Shown: in pieces, positions 17,224 to 25,104 of the stretch
How the letters are laid out: each line of letters starts with the position of its first letter
Numbering within the stretch: position 1 is the stretch's first letter
Source: Pseudomonadota bacterium
GTDB lineage: Bacteria > Pseudomonadota > Gammaproteobacteria > Enterobacterales > Enterobacteriaceae
Direction of reading: 5' to 3'
Assembly: GCA_018261615.1 (NCBI GenBank)
Contig: JAGTSE010000060.1
Coordinates: 1 to 51,823, forward strand
Length of the DNA: 51,823 nucleotides
The notes under the pieces: generated by a model
What the model was told of the DNA's origin: nothing
What the model saw: only the letters and a program-made list of their open reading frames with translations
The model's database searches: none
Program-made: the position numbers and the translations under genes

Positions 17224-18171
17224 ATGAGTCAATTAACCCACGTCTGGGTACTGAGCGATAACGCAGAACGCTATGCCGAATTACTGTCCGGCGCACGCCT
17301 TTGGGGCCAGCAGGTACATGCCATCGTCTATGGCGCAGAACAGGTCAAGCGAGTCCAGTCTCTGGGCGCCGACAGCGTGATAGTGCTTGAACCCCACTCC
17401 GAACTGCAACGCATCGAAAATTTCGCTGAGACTCTTGCTGCACGGATCGGGCAGGACGCCGCAGGTCAACCTTCATTACTGCTGATGGCGGCGACAAAGC
17501 GGTGCAAAGCGCTGGGCGCGCGGTTGAGTGTGCAATTGAACGCTGCGATGGTCAACGACGCCACAGCTGTCACCGTTGCCGACGGCAGCGTCTGGGCGGA
17601 ACACCGTATGTACGGTGGTCTGGCGTTTGGCAAAGAGAAACTCAACGGCTCGCTCGCTATTATTACCCTCGCATCTGGCGTACTGGAGCCTGCGGCCGCA
17701 GATTCGTCACGCACCTGCCCGGTTGTCACTGCGGACTATATTGCACCGCGCCACGAGATCCGTTGCCTGGAACGCCGCGCGAAAACGCTGAGCAGTGTGG
17801 ATCTGAGTAAAGCGAAACGCGTGGTGGGCGTTGGCCGTGGCCTGGCGGCGAAAGATGACCTTGCGATGGTACGAGAACTGGCCAGAGTGCTGGGTGCGGA
17901 AGTGGGTTGCTCGCGCCCGATTGCCGAAGGCGAAAACTGGATGGAGCGCGAACGTTATGTTGGCGTCTCCGGCGTACTGCTGAAATCCGATCTCTACCTG
18001 ACGCTGGGGATTTCCGGGCAGATCCAGCATATGGTCGGCGGCAATGGCGCCAAAGTGATCGTCGCCATCAACAAAGATAAAAACGCGCCGATTTTCAATT
18101 ACGCCGATTACGGTCTGGTGGGCGATATCTACAAAGTCGTCCCAGTCCTGATCGGTGAATTGAGCCACTAA
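17224..18171 (+). CDS. ydiR: Electron transfer flavoprotein alpha-subunit-like YdiR (FixB type)
   Basis: This 315-residue FixB/EtfA-family subunit matches E. coli YdiR (312 aa). The C-terminal FAD-binding domain shows VVGVGRGLAAKDDL, GCSRPIAEGENWM, the LYLTLGISGQIQHMVG ETF-alpha signature and AINKDKNAPIF. It lies 20 bp after ydiQ with GGAGAAGAACACC before the ATG. Together YdiQR would carry electrons from the acyl-CoA dehydrogenase YdiO to YdiS. Confidence 0.94.
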   Translation: MSQLTHVWVLSDNAERYAELLSGARLWGQQVHAIVYGAEQVKRVQSLGADSVIVLEPHSELQRIENFAETLAARIGQDAAGQPSLLLMAATKRCKALGARLSVQLNAAMVNDATAVTVADGSVWAEHRMYGGLAFGKEKLNGSLAIITLASGVLEPAAADSSRTCPVVTADYIAPRHEIRCLERRAKTLSSVDLSKAKRVVGVGRGLAAKDDLAMVRELARVLGAEVGCSRPIAEGENWMERERYVGVSGVLLKSDLYLTLGISGQIQHMVGGNGAKVIVAINKDKNAPIFNYADYGLVGDIYKVVPVLIGELSH

Positions 18172-18212
18172 GATACATATCCCGCAGGCGCTGCGGGAAG
18201 GGAGCATAACTC

Positions 18213-19502
18213 ATGTCGGATGAAAAATTTGACGCCATCGTGGTGGGCGCGGGCGTGGCCGGAACGGTGGCGGCTTATGTGATGGCCAAAGCTGGACTGG
18301 ATGTACTGGTTATTGAACGCGGCAACAACGCAGGCAGTAAGAATATGACTGGCGGCCGGCTCTACGCGCACAGTATTGAGCGCATCATGCCCGGATTCGC
18401 GCAACGCGCGCCCATTGAGCGCACGGTCACGCGGGAGAAAATCTCCTTTTTAACCGATGACAACGCCGTCACCCTCGATTTTCAACGCGAGAAATCTGAG
18501 CTCGCGGAGCAGGCCTCTCATACCGTGCTACGTAGCCGACTCGATCCGTGGCTGATGGAGCAAGCCGAAGAAGCGGGCGCGCAATTTATTCCGGGTGTCC
18601 GGGTGGATGCGTTGAGCCGTGAAGGCAATCAGGTCACCGGCGTGCAGGCAGGTGACGACATTCTTGAGGCCAATGTGGTGATCCTCGCTGACGGCGTCAA
18701 TTCGCTGCTGGGACGTTCGCTGGGGATGGTGCCGGCGCCCTCGCCGCACCATTATGCCGTGGGCGTGAAGGAGCTGATTGGCCTGTCCTCCACACAGATC
18801 GACGATCGCTTTAATCTCTGCGGGAACGAAGGGGCTGCCTGGCTGTTTGCCGGTTCGCCGTCAAATGGCCTGATGGGCGGTGGTTTTCTCTATACCAATC
18901 GGGAGTCGGTGTCGATTGGTCTGGTTTGCGGGCTGGGAGAGATGGGGCAGGCCCGGAAAAGCGTACCGCAAATGCTGGAGGACTTTAAACAGCATCCAGT
19001 CATTCGCCCGCTGATTCAGGGCGGTAAATTGCTGGAATACTCGGCGCATATGGTGCCGGAAGGCGGTCTGGCGATGATCCCGCAACTGGTCAGCGATGGG
19101 GTGATGATCGTCGGCGATGCTGCCGGGTTGTGCCTCAATCTGGGCTATACAGTCCGCGGTATGGACTTAGCCATCGCTTCGGCGGAAGCTGCGGCCAATA
19201 CCGCGATTGCCGCCAGACAGCAGCAAGATTTTTCGGCTCACGCACTTTCGGCCTATAAACGCGCGCTGGAGCAGAGCTTCGTGATGCGCGATATGCAGCA
19301 TTTCCGCAAGCTCCCTGCCCTTATGGAAAACCCGCGTCTGTTTACCCAGTATCCGCAAATGGTGGCAGGCATCATGAATGATATGTTCACGGTTGACGGT
19401 AGCCCGAATCAGCCAGTGCGCAAAATGATGATGTCCCACATGAAGAAAATCGGCCTGTTGAATTTACTGAAAGACGGCATCAAAGGGGCGACCGCACTAT
19501 GA
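18213..19502 (+). CDS. ydiS: FixC-like flavoprotein dehydrogenase YdiS
   Basis: The 429-residue protein matches E. coli YdiS and the FixC/ETF-quinone-oxidoreductase-like family. The N-terminal dinucleotide-binding site reads VVGAGVAGTVAAYVMAKAG, with NMTGGRLYAHSIE after it and the second FAD motif VMIVGDAAGLCLNLG in the C-terminal half. It would pass electrons from the YdiQR flavoprotein to a membrane acceptor together with the ferredoxin YdiT. Its stop overlaps the ydiT start by four bases (ATGA), indicating translational coupling. Confidence 0.94.
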   Translation: MSDEKFDAIVVGAGVAGTVAAYVMAKAGLDVLVIERGNNAGSKNMTGGRLYAHSIERIMPGFAQRAPIERTVTREKISFLTDDNAVTLDFQREKSELAEQASHTVLRSRLDPWLMEQAEEAGAQFIPGVRVDALSREGNQVTGVQAGDDILEANVVILADGVNSLLGRSLGMVPAPSPHHYAVGVKELIGLSSTQIDDRFNLCGNEGAAWLFAGSPSNGLMGGGFLYTNRESVSIGLVCGLGEMGQARKSVPQMLEDFKQHPVIRPLIQGGKLLEYSAHMVPEGGLAMIPQLVSDGVMIVGDAAGLCLNLGYTVRGMDLAIASAEAAANTAIAARQQQDFSAHALSAYKRALEQSFVMRDMQHFRKLPALMENPRLFTQYPQMVAGIMNDMFTVDGSPNQPVRKMMMSHMKKIGLLNLLKDGIKGATAL

Positions 19503-19792
19503 GCCAGGAGAATAACGTTAACGTTGACGTCAAACTGAACGTCAATAAATTCCATGTTGATGAAGGCCATCCGCACATTATTCTGGCCGATAACCCCAAC
19601 ATTGATGAGTTTCGCAAACTACTGAACGCCTGCCCTGCCAACCTCTACAAGCAAGATACGCAGGGCAATATCCATTTCGACTGCGCCGGTTGCCTTGAAT
19701 GCGGCACCTGCCGTGTGCTGTGTGGGGAAACCATTCTCGAACACTGGGACTACCCGGCAGGCACCTTCGGCGTTGACTTCCGCTACGGTTGA
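19499..19792 (+). CDS. ydiT: Ferredoxin-like protein YdiT (FixX type)
   Basis: The 97-residue FixX-family ferredoxin has the cysteine pattern CAGCLECGTCRVLC for one iron-sulfur cluster, followed by the family end YPAGTFGVDFRYG. It partners YdiS in electron transfer. The start codon overlaps the ydiS stop. A full copy of the interspersed repeat follows within 45 bp of its stop, separating it from fadK. Confidence 0.94.
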   Translation: MSQENNVNVDVKLNVNKFHVDEGHPHIILADNPNIDEFRKLLNACPANLYKQDTQGNIHFDCAGCLECGTCRVLCGETILEHWDYPAGTFGVDFRYG

Positions 19793-19832
19793 GCCCAAAT
19801 CCGCCTGAAATTCATGCAAAGACATCCACTGT

Positions 19833-20005
<173 letters not shown>

Positions 20006-20033
20006 TTAACGGTTTATTGGCCAGGAAGAGTCC

Positions 20034-21701
20034 ATGAGTGTCACGATAACGTTTAATGCTGAACGTCGGAAAGCGTACCGACGGCAAGGATATTGGGGCG
20101 ATGCATCGCTGGGCGATTACTGGCACCAGACCCTGCGCGCGATGCCGGACAAACTCGCCGTGGTGGATAATCATGGTGATTCATACACCTATACAGCGCT
20201 TGATCATGCGGCAAGTTGCCTGGCGACATGGTTGCTTAACAGCGGTATTCAACCGGGCGATCGCGTCGCGTTTCAGCTACCGGGCTGGTGTGAATTCACG
20301 GTGATTTATCTGGCCTGCCTAAAAACCGGCGCGGTGTCTGTGCCGCTGCTGCCCGCCTGGCGTGAAGCGGAACTGGTGTGGGTATTAAATAAATGTCAGG
20401 CAAAAATCTTCTTTGCCCCGACGCTGTTTAAGCAGACGCGTCTGGTCGATTTGATCCTGCCACTGCAAAACCAGTTGCCCTGGCTACAACGCATTGTCGG
20501 CGTGGATAAGCTGGCACCGGCAACCACGTCGCTTAGCTTCCGCCAACTGGTGCAGGAGAACGCCCCACTGATCGCACCGCGCGAAGTTCACGGTGATGAA
20601 CTGGCCGCCGTGCTGTTTACCTCCGGCACCGAGGGAATGCCGAAGGGCGTGATGTTAACCCACAACAATATTCTCGCCAGTGAACGAGCCTACTGCGCGC
20701 GGTTGAATCTCACCTGGCAGGATGTGTTTCTGATGCCTGCACCACTCGGCCATGCAACCGGCTTTTTGCACGGCGTCACCGCGCCCTTTCTGATCGGTGC
20801 TCGCAGCGTATTGCTGGATATTTTCACCCCGGAGGCCTGTCTCACACTGCTGGAGCAACAGCGCTGCACCTGTATGCTCGGTGCCACGCCGTTTGTGTAT
20901 GACATCCTGTGCGCCGTCGGCAAACAGCCCGCCGATCTTTCATCGCTGCGTTTCTTTCTTTGCGGTGGAACCACTATCCCCAAAAAAGTGGCACAGGGCT
21001 GCCAGCAGCTTGGGATCAAGCTGTTAAGCATTTACGGTTCGACGGAGAGTTCGCCCCACGCGGTGGTGAATCTCGATGATCCGCTGCCGCGCATGATGAA
21101 TACCGATGGCTATGCCGCTGCCGGCGTGGAAATTAAGGTGGTGGACGAGTCGCGCAAAACGCTGCTGCGCGGTATGGAAGGAGAAGAGGCCTCGCGCGGC
21201 CCGAATGTGTTTATGGGCTATCTGGATGAGCCGGAACTGACCGCACGGGCGCTGGATAATGAGGGTTGGTACTACAGTGGCGATCTCTGCCGGATGGACG
21301 ACGCGGGCTATATCAGTATTACCGGGCGTAAAAAAGATATCATCGTTCGCGGCGGCGAGAACATCAGCAGCCGCGAAGTGGAAGATGTGCTGTTACAGCA
21401 TCCGGCCATTGAGGATGCCTGTGTGGTGGCGATGCCCGACGAGCGTCTGGGGGAACGATCATGCGCTTACCTGGTGCTGAAAACGCGGGAACCGTCGCTA
21501 CGCCTGGAGGATGTGGTGGCCTTTTTCAGCCGTAAGCGGATGGCGAAGTATAAATATCCAGAGCGCATCGTCATCGTCGATAAGCTGCCCAGAACATCAT
21601 CCGGTAAGATCAAAAAGTTCCTATTGCGCCAGGACATCATCCAGCGGCTGAACAAAGAGAATGACTGCACCAGCCCGCAAAAGCGCTACTCGCATTCGTA
21701 G
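20034..21701 (+). CDS. fadK: Short-chain acyl-CoA synthetase FadK (YdiD)
   Basis: This 555-residue adenylate-forming ligase matches E. coli FadK, which activates short and medium-chain fatty acids, chiefly under anaerobic conditions. The ATP/AMP motif is LFTSGTEGMPKGVMLTHNN; the adenylate-binding YGSTESSPH and the hinge region YSGDLCRMDDAGY, GRKKDIIVRGGENIS and the catalytic lysine in RTSSGKIKKF are all present. GGAAGAG precedes ATG 20034. It is the last gene of the ydi block. In K-12 the next gene is ppsA, here replaced by non-coding DNA and serU. Confidence 0.94.
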   Translation: MSVTITFNAERRKAYRRQGYWGDASLGDYWHQTLRAMPDKLAVVDNHGDSYTYTALDHAASCLATWLLNSGIQPGDRVAFQLPGWCEFTVIYLACLKTGAVSVPLLPAWREAELVWVLNKCQAKIFFAPTLFKQTRLVDLILPLQNQLPWLQRIVGVDKLAPATTSLSFRQLVQENAPLIAPREVHGDELAAVLFTSGTEGMPKGVMLTHNNILASERAYCARLNLTWQDVFLMPAPLGHATGFLHGVTAPFLIGARSVLLDIFTPEACLTLLEQQRCTCMLGATPFVYDILCAVGKQPADLSSLRFFLCGGTTIPKKVAQGCQQLGIKLLSIYGSTESSPHAVVNLDDPLPRMMNTDGYAAAGVEIKVVDESRKTLLRGMEGEEASRGPNVFMGYLDEPELTARALDNEGWYYSGDLCRMDDAGYISITGRKKDIIVRGGENISSREVEDVLLQHPAIEDACVVAMPDERLGERSCAYLVLKTREPSLRLEDVVAFFSRKRMAKYKYPERIVIVDKLPRTSSGKIKKFLLRQDIIQRLNKENDCTSPQKRYSHS

Positions 21702-22319
21702 CGTTGTATAACATCCTTAAATGACGCCTGGTAAACAAATAATAAGCGTCGTTTCTGATCCTGTGGCAATGCGACCTGTCGGTTACGTTGCCACAGAATT
21801 TATTAACATGTATCGATCGAGACTGAAGGTTAACCGCAGAATCAACAGACAGGGAATTCGGTCACATCCTCTCAGTACCGAGTACATATTAATTATTAAT
21901 GTAATGACAATACGAATTTCATTTATTTTGGCCGAAGATAAATATGCTTGCTTACATATCGCGTTGCTGGATAATCCCTATTATTAATAGTTAGAGCCTA
22001 TCCCACCATAATTAACCTCTGCTTTAAAGTCATTTCCTAAGAAATTACGTGGTATATTCAACTATCCAACCACGTTTTAGCGTAAACGACGCCCGACGCC
22101 AACGGCTCTCTTCGCGACGCTCAGAAGCAGTACAAGCGCTTACGTCTGCTAAACTGCGTTACCAGAGCGAGAGAAATCCGAGAGTAAAAAATAATAAATC
22201 GCATTACGTTTTATGAGATGTGTGCACATGACAGGTTTGTCCATGATGTGTAACATTCATGCAGTACAAGTAAGGCATTTTCGGAAGGAAATCAGTAAGA
22301 AACAACCGATGGGGTGAAG
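21702..22319. other. 618-bp gene-free stretch between fadK and serU
   Basis: No convincing coding sequence is present. At 21761-21796 an inverted repeat (ctgtggcaa / ttgccacag, extendable to 11 bp with a G-T pair) spaced by a 14-nt loop lies 60 bp past fadK and may be a weak terminator or a regulator site. A shorter pair, acgtgg and ccacgt, occurs near 22048-22076. The region includes the right junction of the ydi block with the serU-mtfA region. Confidence 0.6.
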
Positions 22320-22409
22320 TGGCGGAGAGAGGGGGATTTGAACCCCCGGTAGAGTTGCCCCTACTCCGGTTTTCGAGACCGGTCCGTTCAGCCGCTCCGG
22401 CATCTCTCC
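22320..22409 (-). tRNA. serU: tRNA-Ser (anticodon CGA)
   Basis: Read on the minus strand the sequence starts ggagagatgccggagcggc and ends in the encoded CCA. The anticodon loop contains CGA (plus-strand tcg at 22373-22375), the class II long variable arm is present, and the T-arm reads ggttcaaatcc. It corresponds to E. coli serU and, as there, precedes mtfA. Confidence 0.96.
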
Positions 22410-22502
22410 GTTCAGATGGTTGCCATGATGCCAGGTAATTTGGCATTTTAACAGACCCTGTCCCGTTAATTTGGTTCAAGTGGCGAGTTTGCGAGCAAAA
22501 CG

Positions 22503-23300
22503 ATGATTAAGTGGCCCTGGAAAACAAAGGACTCCGCTGATGAGGCGGCGTTCCCGTGGGAAGAAGCACTAAACGCCCCGGTATTAGCAAATCTATCGCC
22601 TGATGAGCAGGTTAAACTTGTTCAGCTTGCGGATCGCTTTTTACAGCAAAAGCGGCTGGTTCCGCTACAAGGATTCGAGCTGGATGCCTTAAGGAGCGCG
22701 CGCATTAGTCTGCTCTTTTGTCTGCCCGTGCTGGAACTGGGCCTCGAATGGCTGGATGGTTTTCACGAAGTGTTGATTTACCCGGCACCGTTCGTGGTGG
22801 ACGATGAGTGGCAAGACGATATCGGCCTCGTACATAACCAGCGCATGGTACAATCCGGTCAGAGCTGGCAACAGGGGCCGATCATCCTTAACTGGCTCGA
22901 CATTCAGGATTCGTTTGATGCTTCCGGCTTTAATCTGATTATTCACGAAGTGGCGCATAAGCTGGATGCACGTAACGGCGACAGAGCAAGCGGCATCCCG
23001 CTGATCCCGCTGCGTGAAGTGGCTGGCTGGGAACATGATTTACGCGCAGCTATGGATAACATTCAGGATGAAATCGATCTGGTGGGAGAAAGCGCAGCCA
23101 GCATTGATGCCTATGCTGCAACCGATCCCGCAGAATGTTTCGCCGTGCTGTCGGAGTATTTCTTCAGCGCTCCCGAACTTTTCGCCCCACGTTTCCCGGC
23201 ATTGTGGCAGCGCTTCTGCCACTTCTACCAGCAGGATCCGCTCAACCGCCTGCGCGGCCAGACCGGCGGTTACACCGAAGGGATAAACCAGATACATTAA
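22503..23300 (+). CDS. mtfA: Mlc titration factor A / zinc peptidase MtfA (YeeI)
   Basis: The 265-residue protein equals E. coli MtfA in length and sequence. The zinc-metallopeptidase motif HEVAH (HExxH) lies in IIHEVAHKLDARNGD, with the downstream glutamate and tyrosine region around FAVLSEYFF. MtfA binds and inactivates the glucose repressor Mlc, which affects ptsG, and has aminopeptidase activity. It is a cytosolic monocistronic gene between serU and an asn tRNA as in E. coli. The ATG at 22503 begins MIKWPWKTK. Confidence 0.95.
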   Translation: MIKWPWKTKDSADEAAFPWEEALNAPVLANLSPDEQVKLVQLADRFLQQKRLVPLQGFELDALRSARISLLFCLPVLELGLEWLDGFHEVLIYPAPFVVDDEWQDDIGLVHNQRMVQSGQSWQQGPIILNWLDIQDSFDASGFNLIIHEVAHKLDARNGDRASGIPLIPLREVAGWEHDLRAAMDNIQDEIDLVGESAASIDAYAATDPAECFAVLSEYFFSAPELFAPRFPALWQRFCHFYQQDPLNRLRGQTGGYTEGINQIH

Positions 23301-23353
23301 AACTGCACATTGCGCTTTAATTAGCCAATTGAATCAGCGGGTTAAATTTAGTA

Positions 23354-23382
23354 TTGACACACCAGTACGGGGCCAGTACTAT
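23354..23382 (+). promoter_or_regulatory. Promoter of the first tRNA-Asn gene
   Basis: TTGACA (23354-23359) and TACTAT (23377-23382) are separated by 17 bp and followed by a GC-rich gcgcccc discriminator, typical of stable-RNA promoters under stringent control. Confidence 0.75.
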
Positions 23383-23400
23383 GCGCCCCGTTCACACGAT

Positions 23401-23476
23401 TCCTCTGTAGTTCAGTCGGTAGAACGGCGGACTGTTAATCCGTATGTCACTGGTTCGAGTCCAGTCAGAGGAGCCA
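23401..23476 (+). tRNA. asnT: tRNA-Asn (anticodon GTT)
   Basis: The 76-nt tRNA begins tcctctgtagttcagtcgg, has the anticodon GTT in ctgttaatc, the T-loop gttcgag and an encoded CCA. It is identical to the second copy at 28776-28851. Position next to mtfA matches asnT of E. coli. A rho-independent terminator follows. Confidence 0.96.
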
Positions 23477-23486
23477 ATTTAAGGGA

Positions 23487-23519
23487 AGCAGACGTTCAAA
23501 AACGTCTGCTTTCTTGCTT
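23487..23519 (+). terminator. Terminator of the first tRNA-Asn gene
   Basis: The 10-bp stem agcagacgtt/aacgtctgct with a 4-nt loop is followed by a T-rich tail (ttcttgctttt). Confidence 0.8.
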
Positions 23520-23689
23520 TTGATTAATTGGTTATCCCCTTCGTTAAGTTCATCCTCATCCATTCAAAACCATACGCTTTTGCTGATAAAAATACGGAGA
23601 AAGCTGGTTCCGTAAGTATCTCAGCAAAACGAACCATCCACTTTTAGAGATCTTCCAACATACTGATTATGTCCCTTGAGGAGATCGCC

Positions 23690-24052
23690 ATGCGTAAAAC
23701 CTGCAGGGATGGCTGTTTTACGCGTATGACAGAATATGTAAGCAAGTCGAGGCACATGTTTTTGGTGAAAGAGCAAGACCACACTGGAGCGTCTTCTGAA
23801 TCTGCTGTCGGCCTTTGACGTAGTGGTATGGATGACGGATGGGTGGCCGCTGTATGAGTCGCGCCTGAAGGGAAAACTGGACATTATCAGCAAGCTACGC
23901 AGCGTATTGAGCGATATAACCTGAGTCTGAGGCTGCATCTGGCAAGATTGAGCAGGAAGTCACTGTCGTTTTCGAAATCAGTGGAAGGGCATGACAAGGT
24001 TATCGGGCATTACCTGACGATAACGCATTACCAATAAATTGGAGTCATTACC
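23690..24052 (+). mobile_element. IS1 remnant (decayed insB with right end)
   Basis: Translated in shifting frames, the DNA gives recognisable IS1 InsB segments: WLFYAYDRI, then VEAHVFGERA, VVWMTDGWPLYESRLKGKL and IERYNLSLRLHLARLSRKSL, ending with GHYLTITHYQ. At least two frameshifts are present (near 23780 and 23900), and insA plus the left end are missing. The right terminal sequence ttggagtcattacc ends at 24052. It is inactive. Its position next to asnT shows that the tRNA flank has accumulated mobile DNA. Confidence 0.88.
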
Positions 24053-24074
24053 GCATTTTGTAAGACACTGTATC

Positions 24075-24110
24075 TTGAATGTAATCTTGAATGTAATCTT
24101 GAATGTAATG
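24075..24110. repeat. Three tandem 12-bp repeats
   Basis: The unit ttgaatgtaatc occurs three times head to tail (last copy ends in g). It lies just after the IS1 end and about 110 bp upstream of the small membrane-protein gene. It may be replication slippage or a regulator-binding array. Confidence 0.7.
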
Positions 24111-24219
24111 ATGGGGGATAGTATATTGGTAACTGGATTTCAAGATTGAATGGAATATGAATTTTATAATTCCTTACATGACAGAAAATAGTTGTTTAAA
24201 ATTTCTGGAGGGTTATAAG

Positions 24220-24573
24220 ATGTATGAATCGAAGAATATGCCATTAATTTCATTCTGTGCGTTCTTAAAACGTATGGTATTACATTTTGGTGTTGCAAGT
24301 CTCTTGGTTATCATTACTTTGATAATAGGCGCTGTTGGGCATGTGATTATTGATAACAGCATAGACTGGCATGATGCAGCATTGAATAGTGCGTTTATAG
24401 CCAATGGAATTGGTCCTTACATCGTACCACAAGATATATCAGGAAAAATATTTTTTGCTATCTATGGTATGTTTACCAGTCTGATTTTTATGACCACATT
24501 GGGTGTTGTTTTGGCCCCAATTGCTCACCGAATATTACATCGATTTCACCTTGATAATGAGGAGACTCAATAA
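24220..24573 (+). CDS. Small ion-channel-like two-helix membrane protein
   Basis: The 117-residue product has two transmembrane helices (about residues 15-40, VLHFGVASLLVIITLIIGAV, and 75-102, FFAIYGMFTSLIFMTTLGVV) flanking a short pore-like segment. That segment reads NSAFIANGIGPYIV. This fits the small two-helix bacterial family related to potassium channel pores in which the usual selectivity filter is replaced by a G-x-G-P motif; the tail APIAHRILHRFHLDNEE is also typical of that family as I know it. Function is unknown. GGAGGG eight bases before ATG 24220 decides the start; the frame is open to 24157. The gene is AT-rich and flanked by insertion-sequence debris, suggesting acquisition. 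Confidence 0.65.
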   Translation: MYESKNMPLISFCAFLKRMVLHFGVASLLVIITLIIGAVGHVIIDNSIDWHDAALNSAFIANGIGPYIVPQDISGKIFFAIYGMFTSLIFMTTLGVVLAPIAHRILHRFHLDNEETQ

Positions 24574-24656
24574 CAGATATGTAGTAGCCCCCATTTAAAC
24601 CGGACACTTCATCAATAAGACATAGTCATAGAGCTATATTTAAGGAGGAGTGTACT

Positions 24657-24764
24657 GTGCAAAGAATCGAAGTGATCACTGGCGAGCAAAAACGCCGTCG
24701 TTATACTCCCGAAGAGAAAGCCTGTTTTGTTACGCTCGCCATGCAGCCCGGCATTCAAGACTGA
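24657..24764 (+). pseudogene. Truncated transposase N-terminus (IS66/IS3-type helix-turn-helix OrfA)
   Basis: After a strong GGAGGAG site and a GTG start, 35 codons encode a transposase-like N-terminus (MQRIEVITGEQKRRRYTPEEK), which resembles HTH_Tnp_1 OrfA proteins of IS66- or IS3-type elements. The frame ends at 24764, where it runs into a different element in the opposite orientation. I cannot name the exact IS. Confidence 0.55.
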
Positions 24765-24870
24765 GATCGGCAAACATCTGTTTCAGACGGCGATTCTCCT
24801 CCTCCAGATCTTTCATCTTTTTGATATCAGATGCTTCCATACCGCTAAACTTCGCTTTCCAGTTGTAGTA
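24749..24870 (-). pseudogene. IS3-family OrfA C-terminal fragment
   Basis: On the minus strand this encodes YYNWKAKFSGMEASDIKKMK followed by DLEEENRRLKQMFADLSLE, the leucine-zipper end of an IS407-group IS3-family OrfA. Both ends of the element are missing. It abuts the head of the preceding transposase fragment, so one element inserted into or recombined with the other. Confidence 0.75.
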
Positions 24871-25104
24871 CGAGTGTAGTCCCTACTTTTTTTTACCTTC
24901 ACAGCCGGATAATCTTCTGCGCCGCCAGCTTCCCTGAGTTAAATTCCCCTTTCATGCATCCTGCTTTCCAAAAAGGTTTTCACCTGCCGATGGGCGCTGT
25001 AGTCTCATAAGTGGCTTTGATTTTGTTGCAAGCTATGTGAGTAACCTTTTCCCTATACAAAAAACTAGAAAAATTTGGAAATTTGAGGAACAGACAGGAC
25101 AATT

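Noticed and set aside
21721..21987. 88-codon open frame after fadK
   Set aside because: No ribosome-binding site, no recognisable family, and the frame covers an inverted repeat and AT-rich DNA; treated as non-coding.
24075..24110. Tandem repeats as a CRISPR array
   Set aside because: Units are 12 bp and directly adjacent with no spacers; no cas genes.
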